Shown: positions 34,953 to 43,210 of the stretch, piece after piece | How the letters are laid out: each line of letters opens with the position of its first letter | Numbering within the stretch: the first letter of the stretch is position 1 | Source: Acidimicrobiaceae bacterium | GTDB lineage: Bacteria; Actinomycetota; Acidimicrobiia; Acidimicrobiales; MedAcidi-G1 | Direction of reading: 5' to 3' | Length of the DNA stretch: 50,677 bases | NCBI GenBank assembly: GCA_002726315.1 | Contig: PBSS01000005.1 | Span: 19,054 to 69,730, forward strand | Notes under the pieces: model-generated | Database searches by the model: none | What the model was told of the DNA's origin: nothing | What the model saw: only the letters and a program-made list of their open reading frames with translations | Program-made: the position numbers and the translations under genes

Positions 34953-35691
34953 CCAACCTTTTCAACTGGTAGCTATTAGGTCTCATGGTCAGGCGGTGGC
35001 GAGCCCCGGGGATGGATGGGTCCTCAGCCTCATATCCGGCATCACCTAACCACATTGCAACCACCCCGCCATCAGTTCGGACCATGTGGGTCTCGTAGAA
35101 GAGTGGGGTCATCTCCTCTAGTCCGGTCAGGGCGGCGTGGGTGGAGTCCCAGTCGCTAATCAGGTTAAGTGTCATCCACGTGGGTGGTGCAAGCTCGATC
35201 TCTCCAAGGTCGCGGAGTCCTATGGCTTTGGTTGGCGACATCCAGGCATGCTCGGTGATCTCACCGTCGTCGATCGAAACCTCACCTGCTTTCCCTGACG
35301 CAACACGGGTCGCGAAGAAGAAGGTGGAAAAGCGCTTGGGGGTTATCGGTGGGGGAACCCAGTACGAGAACCAGACCAGCGAGCCTGGGTCAACGGTCAA
35401 GTCGGCTTCCTCGGAGGCTTCTCTGACTGCCGCTACCGCAGCGGTGGCCAACTCGTCGACACCTCCTTTCGCATCGACAATGGTGTCGGCATCGTCGATG
35501 CGGCCACCTGGAAACACCCACATGCCGCCAAACGCGATCTTCGAGCTCCGGCGCAACATCAGTACTTCAAGGCCGTCCTCCCCGTCACGCAAGATGACAA
35601 CGGTTGCAGCCGGGATCAGTTCGGTGGTCCCGTGCTCCTCGTGGTGTCGTGCCCAAACGTCGTAGCGACCGCTGTCGATGTGTTCGGTCAT
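34945..35691 (-). CDS. Nudix hydrolase
   Basis: 248 residues. The Nudix box is recognisable with an insertion: FPGGRIDDAD, then ATAAVAAVREASEEADL, where R-E-x2-E-E provides the metal-binding acids (Ala replaces the usual Gly before the hydrophobic). The length and the WFSYWVPPPITPKRFSTFFF segment resemble the NUDT7/NUDT19-like acyl-CoA or CoA diphosphatase group; the assignment is tentative. ATG 35691 has a CAGGAA stretch upstream. It is upstream of and overlaps the P-type ATPase gene. Confidence 0.88.
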   Translation of the reverse strand: MTEHIDSGRYDVWARHHEEHGTTELIPAATVVILRDGEDGLEVLMLRRSSKIAFGGMWVFPGGRIDDADTIVDAKGGVDELATAAVAAVREASEEADLTVDPGSLVWFSYWVPPPITPKRFSTFFFATRVASGKAGEVSIDDGEITEHAWMSPTKAIGLRDLGEIELAPPTWMTLNLISDWDSTHAALTGLEEMTPLFYETHMVRTDGGVVAMWLGDAGYEAEDPSIPGARHRLTMRPNSYQLKRLDG

Positions 35692-35876
35692 GCGACCATT
35701 CCTGTTTCCCTGAGGTGGGCGACCGACTGGTCTTCGGTTTTCATTCCTTGGAGGGGCCCTGACATGCGGTGAAGGTATCCCGTCCGACCGATGACACTGC
35801 CAGCGGGTGTGCTAGACGATTGCCCAGACTGGTGTAGCCATCCGGTCGGCGTAACAGGAGGAAGGCGAAGAGGAGA

Positions 35877-36713
35877 ATGCAGGAACTGGAGGGTCGGGTC
35901 GCAGTGGTGACCGGTGCGGCTAGCGGAATTGGCCTCGCCATGACCGAGGCGTTCGTGGCCCAAGGCATGAGGGTCGTGATGGCAGATGTCGAGGAGGACG
36001 TCCTTTCGGCCCAGGCGACGCGTCTAGAGGCGGGTGGGGCACCGGTGTTGGGTGTTTTGTGTGATGTAACCGACCCTGCGGCTGTCAAGGCTCTAGCTGA
36101 CGCGACTATCGACAACTTTGGCGGTGTGCACGTGTTGTGCAACAACGCTGGGGTTGGGCCTTCTGGTCCGATGCTGGAGACGACGCCCACCGAGTGGCAG
36201 TGGCTGGTCAGCGTGAATGTGTTGGGTGTTGCCTACGGCGTTACCACGTTTGCCCCCCTGATGGTCGAGGCTGGTGAGGGGCACATCGTGAACACGGCCT
36301 CACAGGCAGGCCTCATGACGACCGTGAGGCTCGGCATGTATTGCGCCAGCAAGCATGCTGTAGTGGGCCTGTCCGAGTCCCTCTACCGGGAGCTAGAGGA
36401 CACACCCGTGGGTGTCTCGTGCTTGTGTCCGGAGTTGGTACTGACCAATATCTTCTCGTCGCAGCGGAACCGTCCCGACTGGGTGGAAGTTGCAGGGGAG
36501 GAACCGGCCGGCATGCCCAATCCCGAGATCCTGGAGTACTTGGCTACACATGGGATCGATGCCTCGAACGTGGCGGATGCCGTCGTGGATGCGGTGAAGG
36601 CTGAGAGGTTCTGGGTGTTCACCCACGATGTGACGCTGCCCGAAGCCATGAGGCGCTTCGAGGACTTGCAGGCGGGACGGAATCCGACCCCGGGAGACGG
36701 AGCACTGGGCTGA
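35877..36713 (+). CDS. Short-chain dehydrogenase/reductase
   Basis: 278 residues; the ATG follows AGGAG by 2 nt, with a second AGGAGG at 35857-35862. Classical SDR: the cofactor motif TGAASGIG is at about 13-20, DVEEDV after strand beta-2 favours NAD(H) by its acidic residue, NNAG is present, and the catalytic Ser is in NTASQAG with Y-x3-K in YCASKHA. The substrate is unknown. It is followed 54 nt later by a cytochrome P450, suggesting joint work on an alcohol, sterol or terpenoid. About 185 nt upstream of the start (35692-35876) holds no other gene. Confidence 0.94.
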   Translation: MQELEGRVAVVTGAASGIGLAMTEAFVAQGMRVVMADVEEDVLSAQATRLEAGGAPVLGVLCDVTDPAAVKALADATIDNFGGVHVLCNNAGVGPSGPMLETTPTEWQWLVSVNVLGVAYGVTTFAPLMVEAGEGHIVNTASQAGLMTTVRLGMYCASKHAVVGLSESLYRELEDTPVGVSCLCPELVLTNIFSSQRNRPDWVEVAGEEPAGMPNPEILEYLATHGIDASNVADAVVDAVKAERFWVFTHDVTLPEAMRRFEDLQAGRNPTPGDGALG

Positions 36714-36755
36714 CCAGTCGCCGGGGAGGGTTCGGCACTTACCTCTTGTGGCTCC

Positions 36756-36761
36756 TATTGT
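36756..36761 (+). promoter_or_regulatory. -10 box of the P450 gene
   Basis: TATTGT, 6 nt before the ATG at 36768. The gene has no Shine-Dalgarno, in keeping with a leaderless start. Confidence 0.45.
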
Positions 36762-36767
36762 CGGTCT

Positions 36768-38015
36768 ATGGAGCTTGGGGACATCGATCTTTCCGACGTA
36801 GGGGGTTTCTGGAGGCGGCCCATGGTTGAACGTGAGGCCGCCTTTGCCACTCTGCGGAGTGAGGATCCGATCAGGTTCTTTGAGGAGCGTGCAGTCGAAT
36901 TCCTGCCTTCGGGTAGAGGCTATTGGGCGGTGACTCGGCATGCAGATGTGATCGAGGCCAGCCGTCGCGCCGATCTGTTCTGCTCGGGCAACGGAACCAA
37001 CATTCCCGACCTGCCGTCTGAGTTCAACGAGTTCTTCGGCTCCATGATCAACATGGACGACCCCCGCCACGCTCGCCTGCGCAGGATCGTTTCGGCGGGG
37101 TTCACACCGAAGATGATGAAGAAACTCGAGGGTCACATCGAGGAGACCGCTGCTGCGGTGGTTGATTCGGTGGCCGACCTGGGCGAGTGTGACTTTGTCA
37201 CCGATATCGCCGCCCGCCTTCCGCTGGTGATCATCTGCGAGATGATGGGTATCGACCCTGACCGTCACGAAGAGGTGTTCCGACTCTCCAACACCATTCT
37301 CAGCGGGGGAGACCCCGAATACTTCACTGAGGTCGAGGACCCCATCGGGGTTCTCCTCTCAGCGGGAGCTGACCTTGCAGCAATCATGAACGAGACGGCC
37401 GAGGTCCGCCGTGGCGGCGACGGCGAGGACCTGACCACCATCCTTGTGAACGCCGAGGTGGAGGGCGAGCACCTGACGGCCGACGAGATGGCGTCGTTTT
37501 TCGTGCTTCTCTGTGTCGCGGGGAACGAGACCACACGCAACGCCATCACCTGGGGGCTGGAGTTTCTCACGGCTAACCCCGACCAGCGAGACCTATGGCT
37601 TTCTGACATCGAGGGGATTACACCCACAGCTGTTGACGAGATCGTGCGGATGTCGAGTCCTGTCATCCACTTCCGTAGGACCGTCACGACCGACGGAGCA
37701 CGACTAGGCGACCAGGTGTTCTCGGTCGGTGACAAGGTCGTCTTGTGGTACAACTCGGCCAACCGTGACGAGGCAGTGTTTGAGGACCCCGACAAGTTCG
37801 ATGTGACCCGCGACCCCAACCACCACGTGGGCTTCGGTGGTCCCGGCCCTCACTTCTGCATGGGGTCCCACTTGGCCCGGCGGGAGATCTCGGTGCTCTA
37901 CCGACAGCTCCTGCAGTGCTTTCCTGACATCCAAGCAACTGCTGAACCAGAGCGACTTCGGGGCAACTTCGTAAATGGCATCAAGCACCTTCCCTGCAGG
38001 TTCACTCCGGCCTGA
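36768..38015 (+). CDS. Cytochrome P450, CYP125/CYP142/CYP124-like
   Basis: 415 residues, soluble bacterial class I P450. The I-helix oxygen-activation motif is AGNETTRNAITWG, the ExxR is in DEIVRMSSP, and the haem ligand is C364 in FGGPGPHFCMG. AGNETTRN and the GFGGPGPHFCMGSHLARREI stretch resemble actinobacterial CYP125/142/124 enzymes that oxidise the terminal carbon of sterol or branched lipid side chains. It needs a ferredoxin and reductase, not present in this window. Adjacent SDR and MBL genes and the thiolase fit a catabolic role, which is inference. Confidence 0.93.
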   Translation: MELGDIDLSDVGGFWRRPMVEREAAFATLRSEDPIRFFEERAVEFLPSGRGYWAVTRHADVIEASRRADLFCSGNGTNIPDLPSEFNEFFGSMINMDDPRHARLRRIVSAGFTPKMMKKLEGHIEETAAAVVDSVADLGECDFVTDIAARLPLVIICEMMGIDPDRHEEVFRLSNTILSGGDPEYFTEVEDPIGVLLSAGADLAAIMNETAEVRRGGDGEDLTTILVNAEVEGEHLTADEMASFFVLLCVAGNETTRNAITWGLEFLTANPDQRDLWLSDIEGITPTAVDEIVRMSSPVIHFRRTVTTDGARLGDQVFSVGDKVVLWYNSANRDEAVFEDPDKFDVTRDPNHHVGFGGPGPHFCMGSHLARREISVLYRQLLQCFPDIQATAEPERLRGNFVNGIKHLPCRFTPA

Positions 38016-38029
38016 CGCGGGTGCCGTTC

Positions 38030-38995
38030 TCAGTTCAGGAACCACTTCGCTTCTGGGTCAGGTCCCGGGTCCGCTGTCGCCCTTCCCTTGCGTTGTAGCG
38101 CCAGCAGGTGTGCGAAGACAGATGCCCCTGCTGCTTTGTGTAACGCTTCGTCAATGTCGGAGTAGATGTCACCGACCAGGGCGGCGATGTCCATGGGGCC
38201 AGCACCCAGGGCAGCCACTATCTGCTCCTCGCGGTGAAGCCGATGGGACAACAAGGCGGCAACAAAGGGGACGGGGTCGGTAATCGCCGGTCCGTGGGTG
38301 GGTCGGTACGTTGTTTCAGATCGGCCTAGGAGGCGTGAAAGGCCATCCATGTAGTCGGCCAGGTCACCGTCAGGTGCCGGGATCACCGTCGTCGACCAGC
38401 CCATAACGTGGTCTCCAGTGAACAGCGTCTGCTCCTCGGCCATGGCGAAGCAGAGATGGTTCGAGATGTGGCCAGGCGTATGTAGACATTCGAAAGTGAA
38501 GTGTTCTCCGGCCACGACATCTGCATCAACGATGGCCTCGTCGGGTACGAAGTCGGTGTCGCCACCGCCCTCACCATCGTCTGGCTCGGGGTCTTCACCA
38601 GCTTCAGTTGCTTGTTGAACGCGTTCCTCGTGTGCCTTGATCGCTGCCTCCGGGTGAGGTCCGAACCCGTAGGTGGTGGCTCCTGTGGCTGCCTTGACTG
38701 CAGCAGTGGCCGGTGAGTGGTCGGGGTGGGTGTGTGTGACGAGGATGTGGGTTACCGCCTGACCCTCGACTGCAGCCAGGAGTGCCGAAACGTGGGCGTT
38801 GTCAGCTGGCCCGGGGTCGATGATCGCCACCTCGCCCCCGCAGCCGGGGCCAACGATGAACGTGCCAGTGCCGTGGTACGTGAAACGCGACGGGTTCTCG
38901 GCCACGATGCGCCGAACGAGGGGAGAGACCTGTTCGACTTGGCCGTATTCCGGGGGCTCTTCGGTCAACAGTAATTCTGTGATTGGGGTAACCAT
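38030..38995 (-). CDS. Metallo-beta-lactamase-fold hydrolase (LACTB2-like)
   Basis: 321 residues. The zinc motif is THTHPDHSPA, with the further ligands in LHTPGHISNH and the bridging Asp in LFTGDHVMGW. The C-terminal helical part (RPTHGPAI, LLSHRLHREEQIVAAL) is typical of the LACTB2/RNase-like group rather than beta-lactamases. An acidic insert of about 25 residues (EDPEPDDGEGGGDTDF) separates the first two zinc motifs. The substrate could be RNA, a thioester or a lactone. It ends 14 nt from the convergent P450 stop. Confidence 0.92.
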   Translation of the reverse strand: MVTPITELLLTEEPPEYGQVEQVSPLVRRIVAENPSRFTYHGTGTFIVGPGCGGEVAIIDPGPADNAHVSALLAAVEGQAVTHILVTHTHPDHSPATAAVKAATGATTYGFGPHPEAAIKAHEERVQQATEAGEDPEPDDGEGGGDTDFVPDEAIVDADVVAGEHFTFECLHTPGHISNHLCFAMAEEQTLFTGDHVMGWSTTVIPAPDGDLADYMDGLSRLLGRSETTYRPTHGPAITDPVPFVAALLSHRLHREEQIVAALGAGPMDIAALVGDIYSDIDEALHKAAGASVFAHLLALQRKGRATADPGPDPEAKWFLN

Positions 38996-39075
38996 GGCCC
39001 AGATCCTGCACCTCAGGGAAGCTCAGTTGGGGGACGGGAGTGATTCGGGTCAGGTTGTTGTCGTCCTGAGTTTGG

Positions 39076-40878
39076 TCAGGTGGCACACTCTGAGTCGCCA
39101 ATCTCTGCCACATAGGGCCCAGTCTCGTCAAAGTCGACGTAGTAATCGGGAGCATCGTCGGGGGTGGGGAATACATCAAGGTCTTTGAGGCCCACCGCTA
39201 CCTTGGACGCTCCACCCGACCGGTCCAGCCAGGCATGGAATGCCTCTCCCGCCAGCCTTTCGCCTGCAAAACGGCTAACAACCCTCACCGTGGCTTCGGG
39301 CGCGTTCTTGGCGGGTAGGCGCAGGGCTTTCTTGCCGAACTGGACCTGCTCTTGGCCCACGTGGCCTCCCAATAGCATCTGGTAGCCGGGTGCAGCCTTA
39401 CCGTGGGCGCGTCGCTCGGCACCGAAGAAGCCGATGTCGGCTGTGTGGTGTTGGCCACAACTGTTAGTGCAGCCGGAGATGTTCGTACGCACGCCTCCCA
39501 CCTCAGCCAAGCCTGCCTCTTCGAGGGCGTCATCGATTGCGTTGGCCAAGCCTCGGCTCTGGGTAACGGCCAGGTTGCAGGTGTCTGAGCCGGGGCAGGC
39601 CACGACATCTCGGGACAACTCGGCTCCGGGCTTGGCCATGCCGACGGTTTCAAGCTTCTCGAAAAGTGTCGGCAGTTGGTTCTCGTCAAGGTTGCGGACG
39701 ATGAAGTTCTGTCTGTTGGTTACGCGTATCTCGACGTCAAGGTCACGAACGACGGCAGCCATGGCACGGAACTGGGCTCCGGTTATGTCGCCCAGGGCAC
39801 ACCAGGCGTAGGCGGAAACCGTGCCATTGCCGATTCCTCGAACCACGTTGGCGTTGGCCCAGCGTTCGTACGGGGTCCTGGCACCGATACTGACGGGAAC
39901 GTCGTGACCCACCGGGGTCGGGGTGGCACCTGGCGCCACGCCGGCTGGCGTGTCACCCCATTCGCCTACAACGTCGGGTATCCCACCGGGCCAAGTGGCC
40001 GATGCAGGTAATAGCCGCCGGGTGGCGAGGATGCGTCGTCTGACCTCGTTGATGCCGAGTTGGTCGACAACCCACTTCATGCGGGCGCGCAGCTTGTTGT
40101 CGCGGTTCCCGGTCTGGTCGAAGACTCGCAGTATTGATTCGATGGTGGGCAGTAGGTCTTCCCTAGTGGTGAACTGCTCGAGCGCTTGTGCGGGGAATGG
40201 CGTGGTGCCAAGTCCACCGGCTATGTAAACGCGAAAGCCGTGCTCGACGCTGCCGTCGTTGAAGATTCGGCTTGTTGCAACAACGCCGGCATCGTTGAAC
40301 ATGGCCTGACCGCAGTCAGTGGCACATCCCGAGAAGTTGATCTTGAACTTACGGGGTAGGCGTTGGGCGATGGGGTTTCGAACGAAGTGCCTGTAGGCGG
40401 CTTCAGCCCATGCTGTTATGTCGACCACCTCGGAGGGGCAGGCCCCAGCCAGGTGGCAGCCCTGCACGTTGCGCACGGTGTCGCCACACGCCTCACGAGT
40501 CGTTAGGCCAACCGAAGCCAGCTTCTTTAGGACCTCGGGGACTTCGGCCAGTTGCACGAAATGGAATTGGATGTTTTGGCGACTGGTGATGTGACCCCAG
40601 CCGCGACTGTGGTCCTCAACCAAGGAACCCAGCAGGTCAAGTTGGTCGGCTGTCATGGACCCGTAGGGCACCTTGACGCGTACCATTTGGTTGGTACCAC
40701 CCTGTCGTTGGCCGTAGATGCCGTTGTTGAGGCGAAAAACACGGAACACGTCCTCATCGATGCGTCCAGACTGGTAGTCGGCCAGCATCTCCTCAAACTT
40801 GGTGATGTCGGTGGCGATGTCGGGGTCGACGGGGCTCAAGGGCTTGTACAGGGTCGTGGGTCCGGCCAGTTGGGTCAT
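39076..40878 (-). CDS. sir: Ferredoxin-dependent sulfite reductase (NirA/SirA family)
   Basis: 600 residues, two NIR/SIR repeats. The cluster/sirohaem cysteines are ACPGSDTC (C-x5-C) and SGCTNSC (C-x3-C) in the C-terminal half. The N-terminal half has WGHITSRQNIQFHFV, RNVQGCHLAGACPSE and KINFSGCATDCGQ. It reduces sulfite (or nitrite) with six electrons. The operon with APS reductase and sirohaem genes makes sulfite the likely substrate, as for mycobacterial SirA. A C-terminal extension after the last domain (KVAVGLKDLDVFPTPDDAPDYYVDF) is present. Its ATG overlaps the cobA stop by 4 nt. Confidence 0.94.
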   Translation of the reverse strand: MTQLAGPTTLYKPLSPVDPDIATDITKFEEMLADYQSGRIDEDVFRVFRLNNGIYGQRQGGTNQMVRVKVPYGSMTADQLDLLGSLVEDHSRGWGHITSRQNIQFHFVQLAEVPEVLKKLASVGLTTREACGDTVRNVQGCHLAGACPSEVVDITAWAEAAYRHFVRNPIAQRLPRKFKINFSGCATDCGQAMFNDAGVVATSRIFNDGSVEHGFRVYIAGGLGTTPFPAQALEQFTTREDLLPTIESILRVFDQTGNRDNKLRARMKWVVDQLGINEVRRRILATRRLLPASATWPGGIPDVVGEWGDTPAGVAPGATPTPVGHDVPVSIGARTPYERWANANVVRGIGNGTVSAYAWCALGDITGAQFRAMAAVVRDLDVEIRVTNRQNFIVRNLDENQLPTLFEKLETVGMAKPGAELSRDVVACPGSDTCNLAVTQSRGLANAIDDALEEAGLAEVGGVRTNISGCTNSCGQHHTADIGFFGAERRAHGKAAPGYQMLLGGHVGQEQVQFGKKALRLPAKNAPEATVRVVSRFAGERLAGEAFHAWLDRSGGASKVAVGLKDLDVFPTPDDAPDYYVDFDETGPYVAEIGDSECAT

Positions 40879-41654
40879 CTCTCACCTGCATGTTCGGTTG
40901 TGAGTTGGCTGATGAGGTCACCAAGACGTCGATCGGTGGTGGCGGAGTCGGTCACATCCAGGCCGGCAACGGTGCCGATGATGAGGACGACGGGTGCTCG
41001 TACCCTCAGGTCTTCCATACCAGCCAAGGTGGTCCGGTGGATCCTCTGGCTGGGTGTACTGGCTGACTCCACGGCAGCTACTGGCGTGTCGGTGGCCATG
41101 CCACCGGCCAGCAGGCTCTCGGCGATCGGGGTAGTGCGAGAAGCCCCCATGAGCACCACGAGCGTGGTACCGAGACGGGCAGCGGCCTCCCAGTCGATGG
41201 GTCGGCCGATGGTTGGGTCACTGTGCCCGGTAATGACGGTAAATCCGTTGACATGACCCCGCATGGTTACCGGTATTCCCGCTACTGCAGGACCGGCGAT
41301 GGCGGAGGTAATGCCTGGCACAACCTCTACGTCGATTCCAGCGGCACGTAGAACTTCAGCTTCCTCGCCACCGCGGCCGAACACGAATGGGTCGCCACCC
41401 TTGAGGCGCACGACTATCTCGTTCCGTCCGGCAGCCTCGATGAGGACTTGGTTGATCTGCCATTGGGCATCAACTGGGCCACCGGGTTGCTTGCCCACGT
41501 CGATCACTTCAGCCCATGGAGCCACGAGGTCTAAGACTCTGGGGTCCACTAGGCGGTCGTGTACTACAACGTCAGCTGTGTCAAGCAGTCTGGAAGCACG
41601 CAGAGTGAGAAGGTCCGGGCTGCCGGGGCCGGCCCCCACCAGGTGGACAGTCAT
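40875..41654 (-). CDS. cobA: Uroporphyrinogen-III C-methyltransferase
   Basis: 259 residues from the ATG at 41654, which overlaps the preceding stop (ATGA). Starting at 41729 would add 25 residues inside the upstream gene. It adds two methyl groups from SAM to uroporphyrinogen III to make precorrin-2. Motifs: VHLVGAGPGSPDLLTLRA, VVHDRLVDPRVL, VVRLKGGDPFVFGRGGEE, VVPGITSAIAGPAVAGIPVTMRG and LVVLMGASR. It supplies sirohaem for the sulfite reductase encoded next. Confidence 0.95.
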   Translation of the reverse strand: MTVHLVGAGPGSPDLLTLRASRLLDTADVVVHDRLVDPRVLDLVAPWAEVIDVGKQPGGPVDAQWQINQVLIEAAGRNEIVVRLKGGDPFVFGRGGEEAEVLRAAGIDVEVVPGITSAIAGPAVAGIPVTMRGHVNGFTVITGHSDPTIGRPIDWEAAARLGTTLVVLMGASRTTPIAESLLAGGMATDTPVAAVESASTPSQRIHRTTLAGMEDLRVRAPVVLIIGTVAGLDVTDSATTDRRLGDLISQLTTEHAGER

Positions 41655-42355
41655 GGCACCGGGTCCAGTGATGCCGCTCCTGAGAGGCCTAGGCCGTTCC
41701 TGAGGGTCTGTCTTGCTGAGTCCAGGCAACCACGGCGGACAGTCTCCACGAGGGCTTCATCGAGCACGAGATCCCATGCCGGTGACTCGCTCGTTCCGGC
41801 AGTTTCACGTAGTTCCTCGCGTACCTCTGAGGCCAAGGCCAAGAGGATGGCGTGTTCGGGGCCAATCCGGTCAAAGAGTTGGCGACGCAGCCAGCGGGCG
41901 ACAGCAGGGCTGTTTCCATTTGTGGAGACGGTGACCTGTAGGTCACCGTGGCGGGACACGGCTGGGAGCGTGAAGGTGCAGTGTTCGTAATCATCGGCGC
42001 TGTTCAGCCACACACCGGCAGCTTCGGCATCGCGATGGACCTGTCCGTCTACTTCGGGATTGCCTGTGGCTGTGATAGCCAGGCGGTACGAGGCCACTTC
42101 ACCACGGCGGTAAGGGCGTTGGTGCCACCTGATGGCAGGGTCGGCAGCAATGGTCTCGACAGCCACTGGCGCTACGACGGTCACGTTGGCGCCGGCGGTC
42201 AGGAGGCCCTTCACCTTGTGGGCTGCCACGGATCCACCGCCAATGACGAGTGCGCGCCGGCCGGTCAGGTCCAGGTTCACCGGGTAGGGCGACTTTGTGG
42301 TAACCGATCCTGGGATCGGTTTCAAAAGTTCTCTTGGGGTTGGGCCAGCACTCAC
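41651..42355 (-). CDS. Precorrin-2 dehydrogenase / sirohydrochlorin ferrochelatase (CysG N-terminal type)
   Basis: 234 residues from GTG 42355, chosen because GTGA overlaps the cysH stop exactly as in the rest of the operon; an ATG at 42370 is five codons upstream. It makes sirohaem from precorrin-2 with NAD+ and Fe2+. The Rossmann fold reads LDLTGRRALVIGGGSVAAHKVKGLLTAGANVTVVAP. A conserved ITATGNPEVD and N-S-A-D-D-Y-E-H-C-TFTLPA follow, then VSTNGNSPAVARWLR. The sirohaem-synthase dimerisation helices follow. The methyltransferase half is the separate next gene, so E. coli-type CysG is split here. Confidence 0.93.
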   Translation of the reverse strand: MSAGPTPRELLKPIPGSVTTKSPYPVNLDLTGRRALVIGGGSVAAHKVKGLLTAGANVTVVAPVAVETIAADPAIRWHQRPYRRGEVASYRLAITATGNPEVDGQVHRDAEAAGVWLNSADDYEHCTFTLPAVSRHGDLQVTVSTNGNSPAVARWLRRQLFDRIGPEHAILLALASEVREELRETAGTSESPAWDLVLDEALVETVRRGCLDSARQTLRNGLGLSGAASLDPVP

Positions 42356-43047
42356 AAGTGGATCCCGCATTCGGTCTTTGGACTTCCGGGCCAGCGTCCA
42401 GAGCGCGCGTCGTTCCCAGTGGACGTGCGTTCGGTGCAAGGCCAACAGCCGATGGAGGGGTATCCCTCGAGGGTCAGGGGGTTAACGATCACATCCCGCT
42501 CGTCCATGTAGGCAGCAACTTCATCGGCAGGCCAGGCTGCGATCGGATTGACCTTTATCAATCCGCGGCGGTCGATCTCGATGATGGGGGTCCGCTTCCT
42601 GTCGGAGCTGTCAGTGCGTCGTAGGCCTGAGAGCCAAGCTGACTTGCCAGCCAAGGCACTGTCTAGGGTTCGTATCTTTCGAGCAGCACAACAGGCTTCG
42701 GTTCCCGATGCCCACAGGTCCTCTCCGGTCGGGTCGGGCTGTTCGACACGGAGATTCATCTCGTAGCGGACCTGCGCCTGTTTGAGGACTTCAAGGGTCT
42801 CGCTGAAGTGGAATCCGGTGTCGAGGAACACCACCTCCATGTCGGGGTTGACTGAGAGGGCCAGGTCGACCAACAGGGTGTCAGAGAACGAGGTTGCAAG
42901 GGCCAGGTCCTGGCCGTATTCCCCTATGGCCCAAAGGATCACAGCGGTTGGATGGGCGGACTCAAACCGGGTGTTGAGGCGGCCCAAATCAGCTGCAGAT
43001 AGCTTCGGAGTGCTACGCGTCCTGATAGTGGTTGTAGTCGCTGTCAT
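42352..43047 (-). CDS. cysH: Adenylyl-sulfate (APS) reductase
   Basis: 231 residues. It reduces activated sulfate to sulfite with thioredoxin. The Fe-S ligands C119, C120 (EACCAARK) and C201, C204 (GCWPCT) are all present, which marks the 4Fe-4S, APS-using branch rather than the PAPS-using enterobacterial enzyme. The catalytic Cys is C227 in the C-terminal ECGIHL tail. The PP-loop-like SFSDTLLVD and DTGFHF motifs bind the nucleotide. It is the first gene of the operon, with two operator-like repeats upstream. ATP sulfurylase genes are not in the window. Confidence 0.95.
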   Translation of the reverse strand: MTATTTTIRTRSTPKLSAADLGRLNTRFESAHPTAVILWAIGEYGQDLALATSFSDTLLVDLALSVNPDMEVVFLDTGFHFSETLEVLKQAQVRYEMNLRVEQPDPTGEDLWASGTEACCAARKIRTLDSALAGKSAWLSGLRRTDSSDRKRTPIIEIDRRGLIKVNPIAAWPADEVAAYMDERDVIVNPLTLEGYPSIGCWPCTERTSTGNDARSGRWPGSPKTECGIHL

Positions 43048-43064
43048 GGCCCATCTCGCATAAA

Positions 43065-43149
43065 CCCGATAGGAGTAGTCGGGATTAGAAAGTCAACCTA
43101 CAGAGTCTTTATTTGAAAAACAATACAAATCCGATCGGAATAGTCAGAT
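43065..43149 (-). promoter_or_regulatory. Tandem operator-like repeats upstream of cysH
   Basis: Two copies of CCGAT(A/C)GGA(G/A)TAGTC(G/A)G, starting at 43066 and 43131, are 65 bp apart, on the same face of the helix. The first is embedded in the inverted repeat CCCGA(43065-43069)...TCGGG(43079-43083). The second begins with the palindrome TCCGATCGGA (43130-43139). They lie 18 and 83 bp upstream of the cysH ATG, around a possible -10 TTTATG (43064-43059 on the minus strand). The CCGAT-NGG core resembles sites of Rrf2-type regulators of cysteine and Fe-S metabolism; the regulator is not known. Confidence 0.5.
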
Positions 43150-43210
43150 TTATCCCTTTGGTTACTTTTGTTGCCCTCCCACAAAGGTCCAGCCGCTAGA
43201 CAGGGGGACC

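Noticed and set aside
35688-35963. 91-residue minus-strand ORF upstream of the Nudix gene
   Set aside because: It overlaps the SDR start and its ribosome site, and its sequence is unlike any protein; the region is a divergent promoter.
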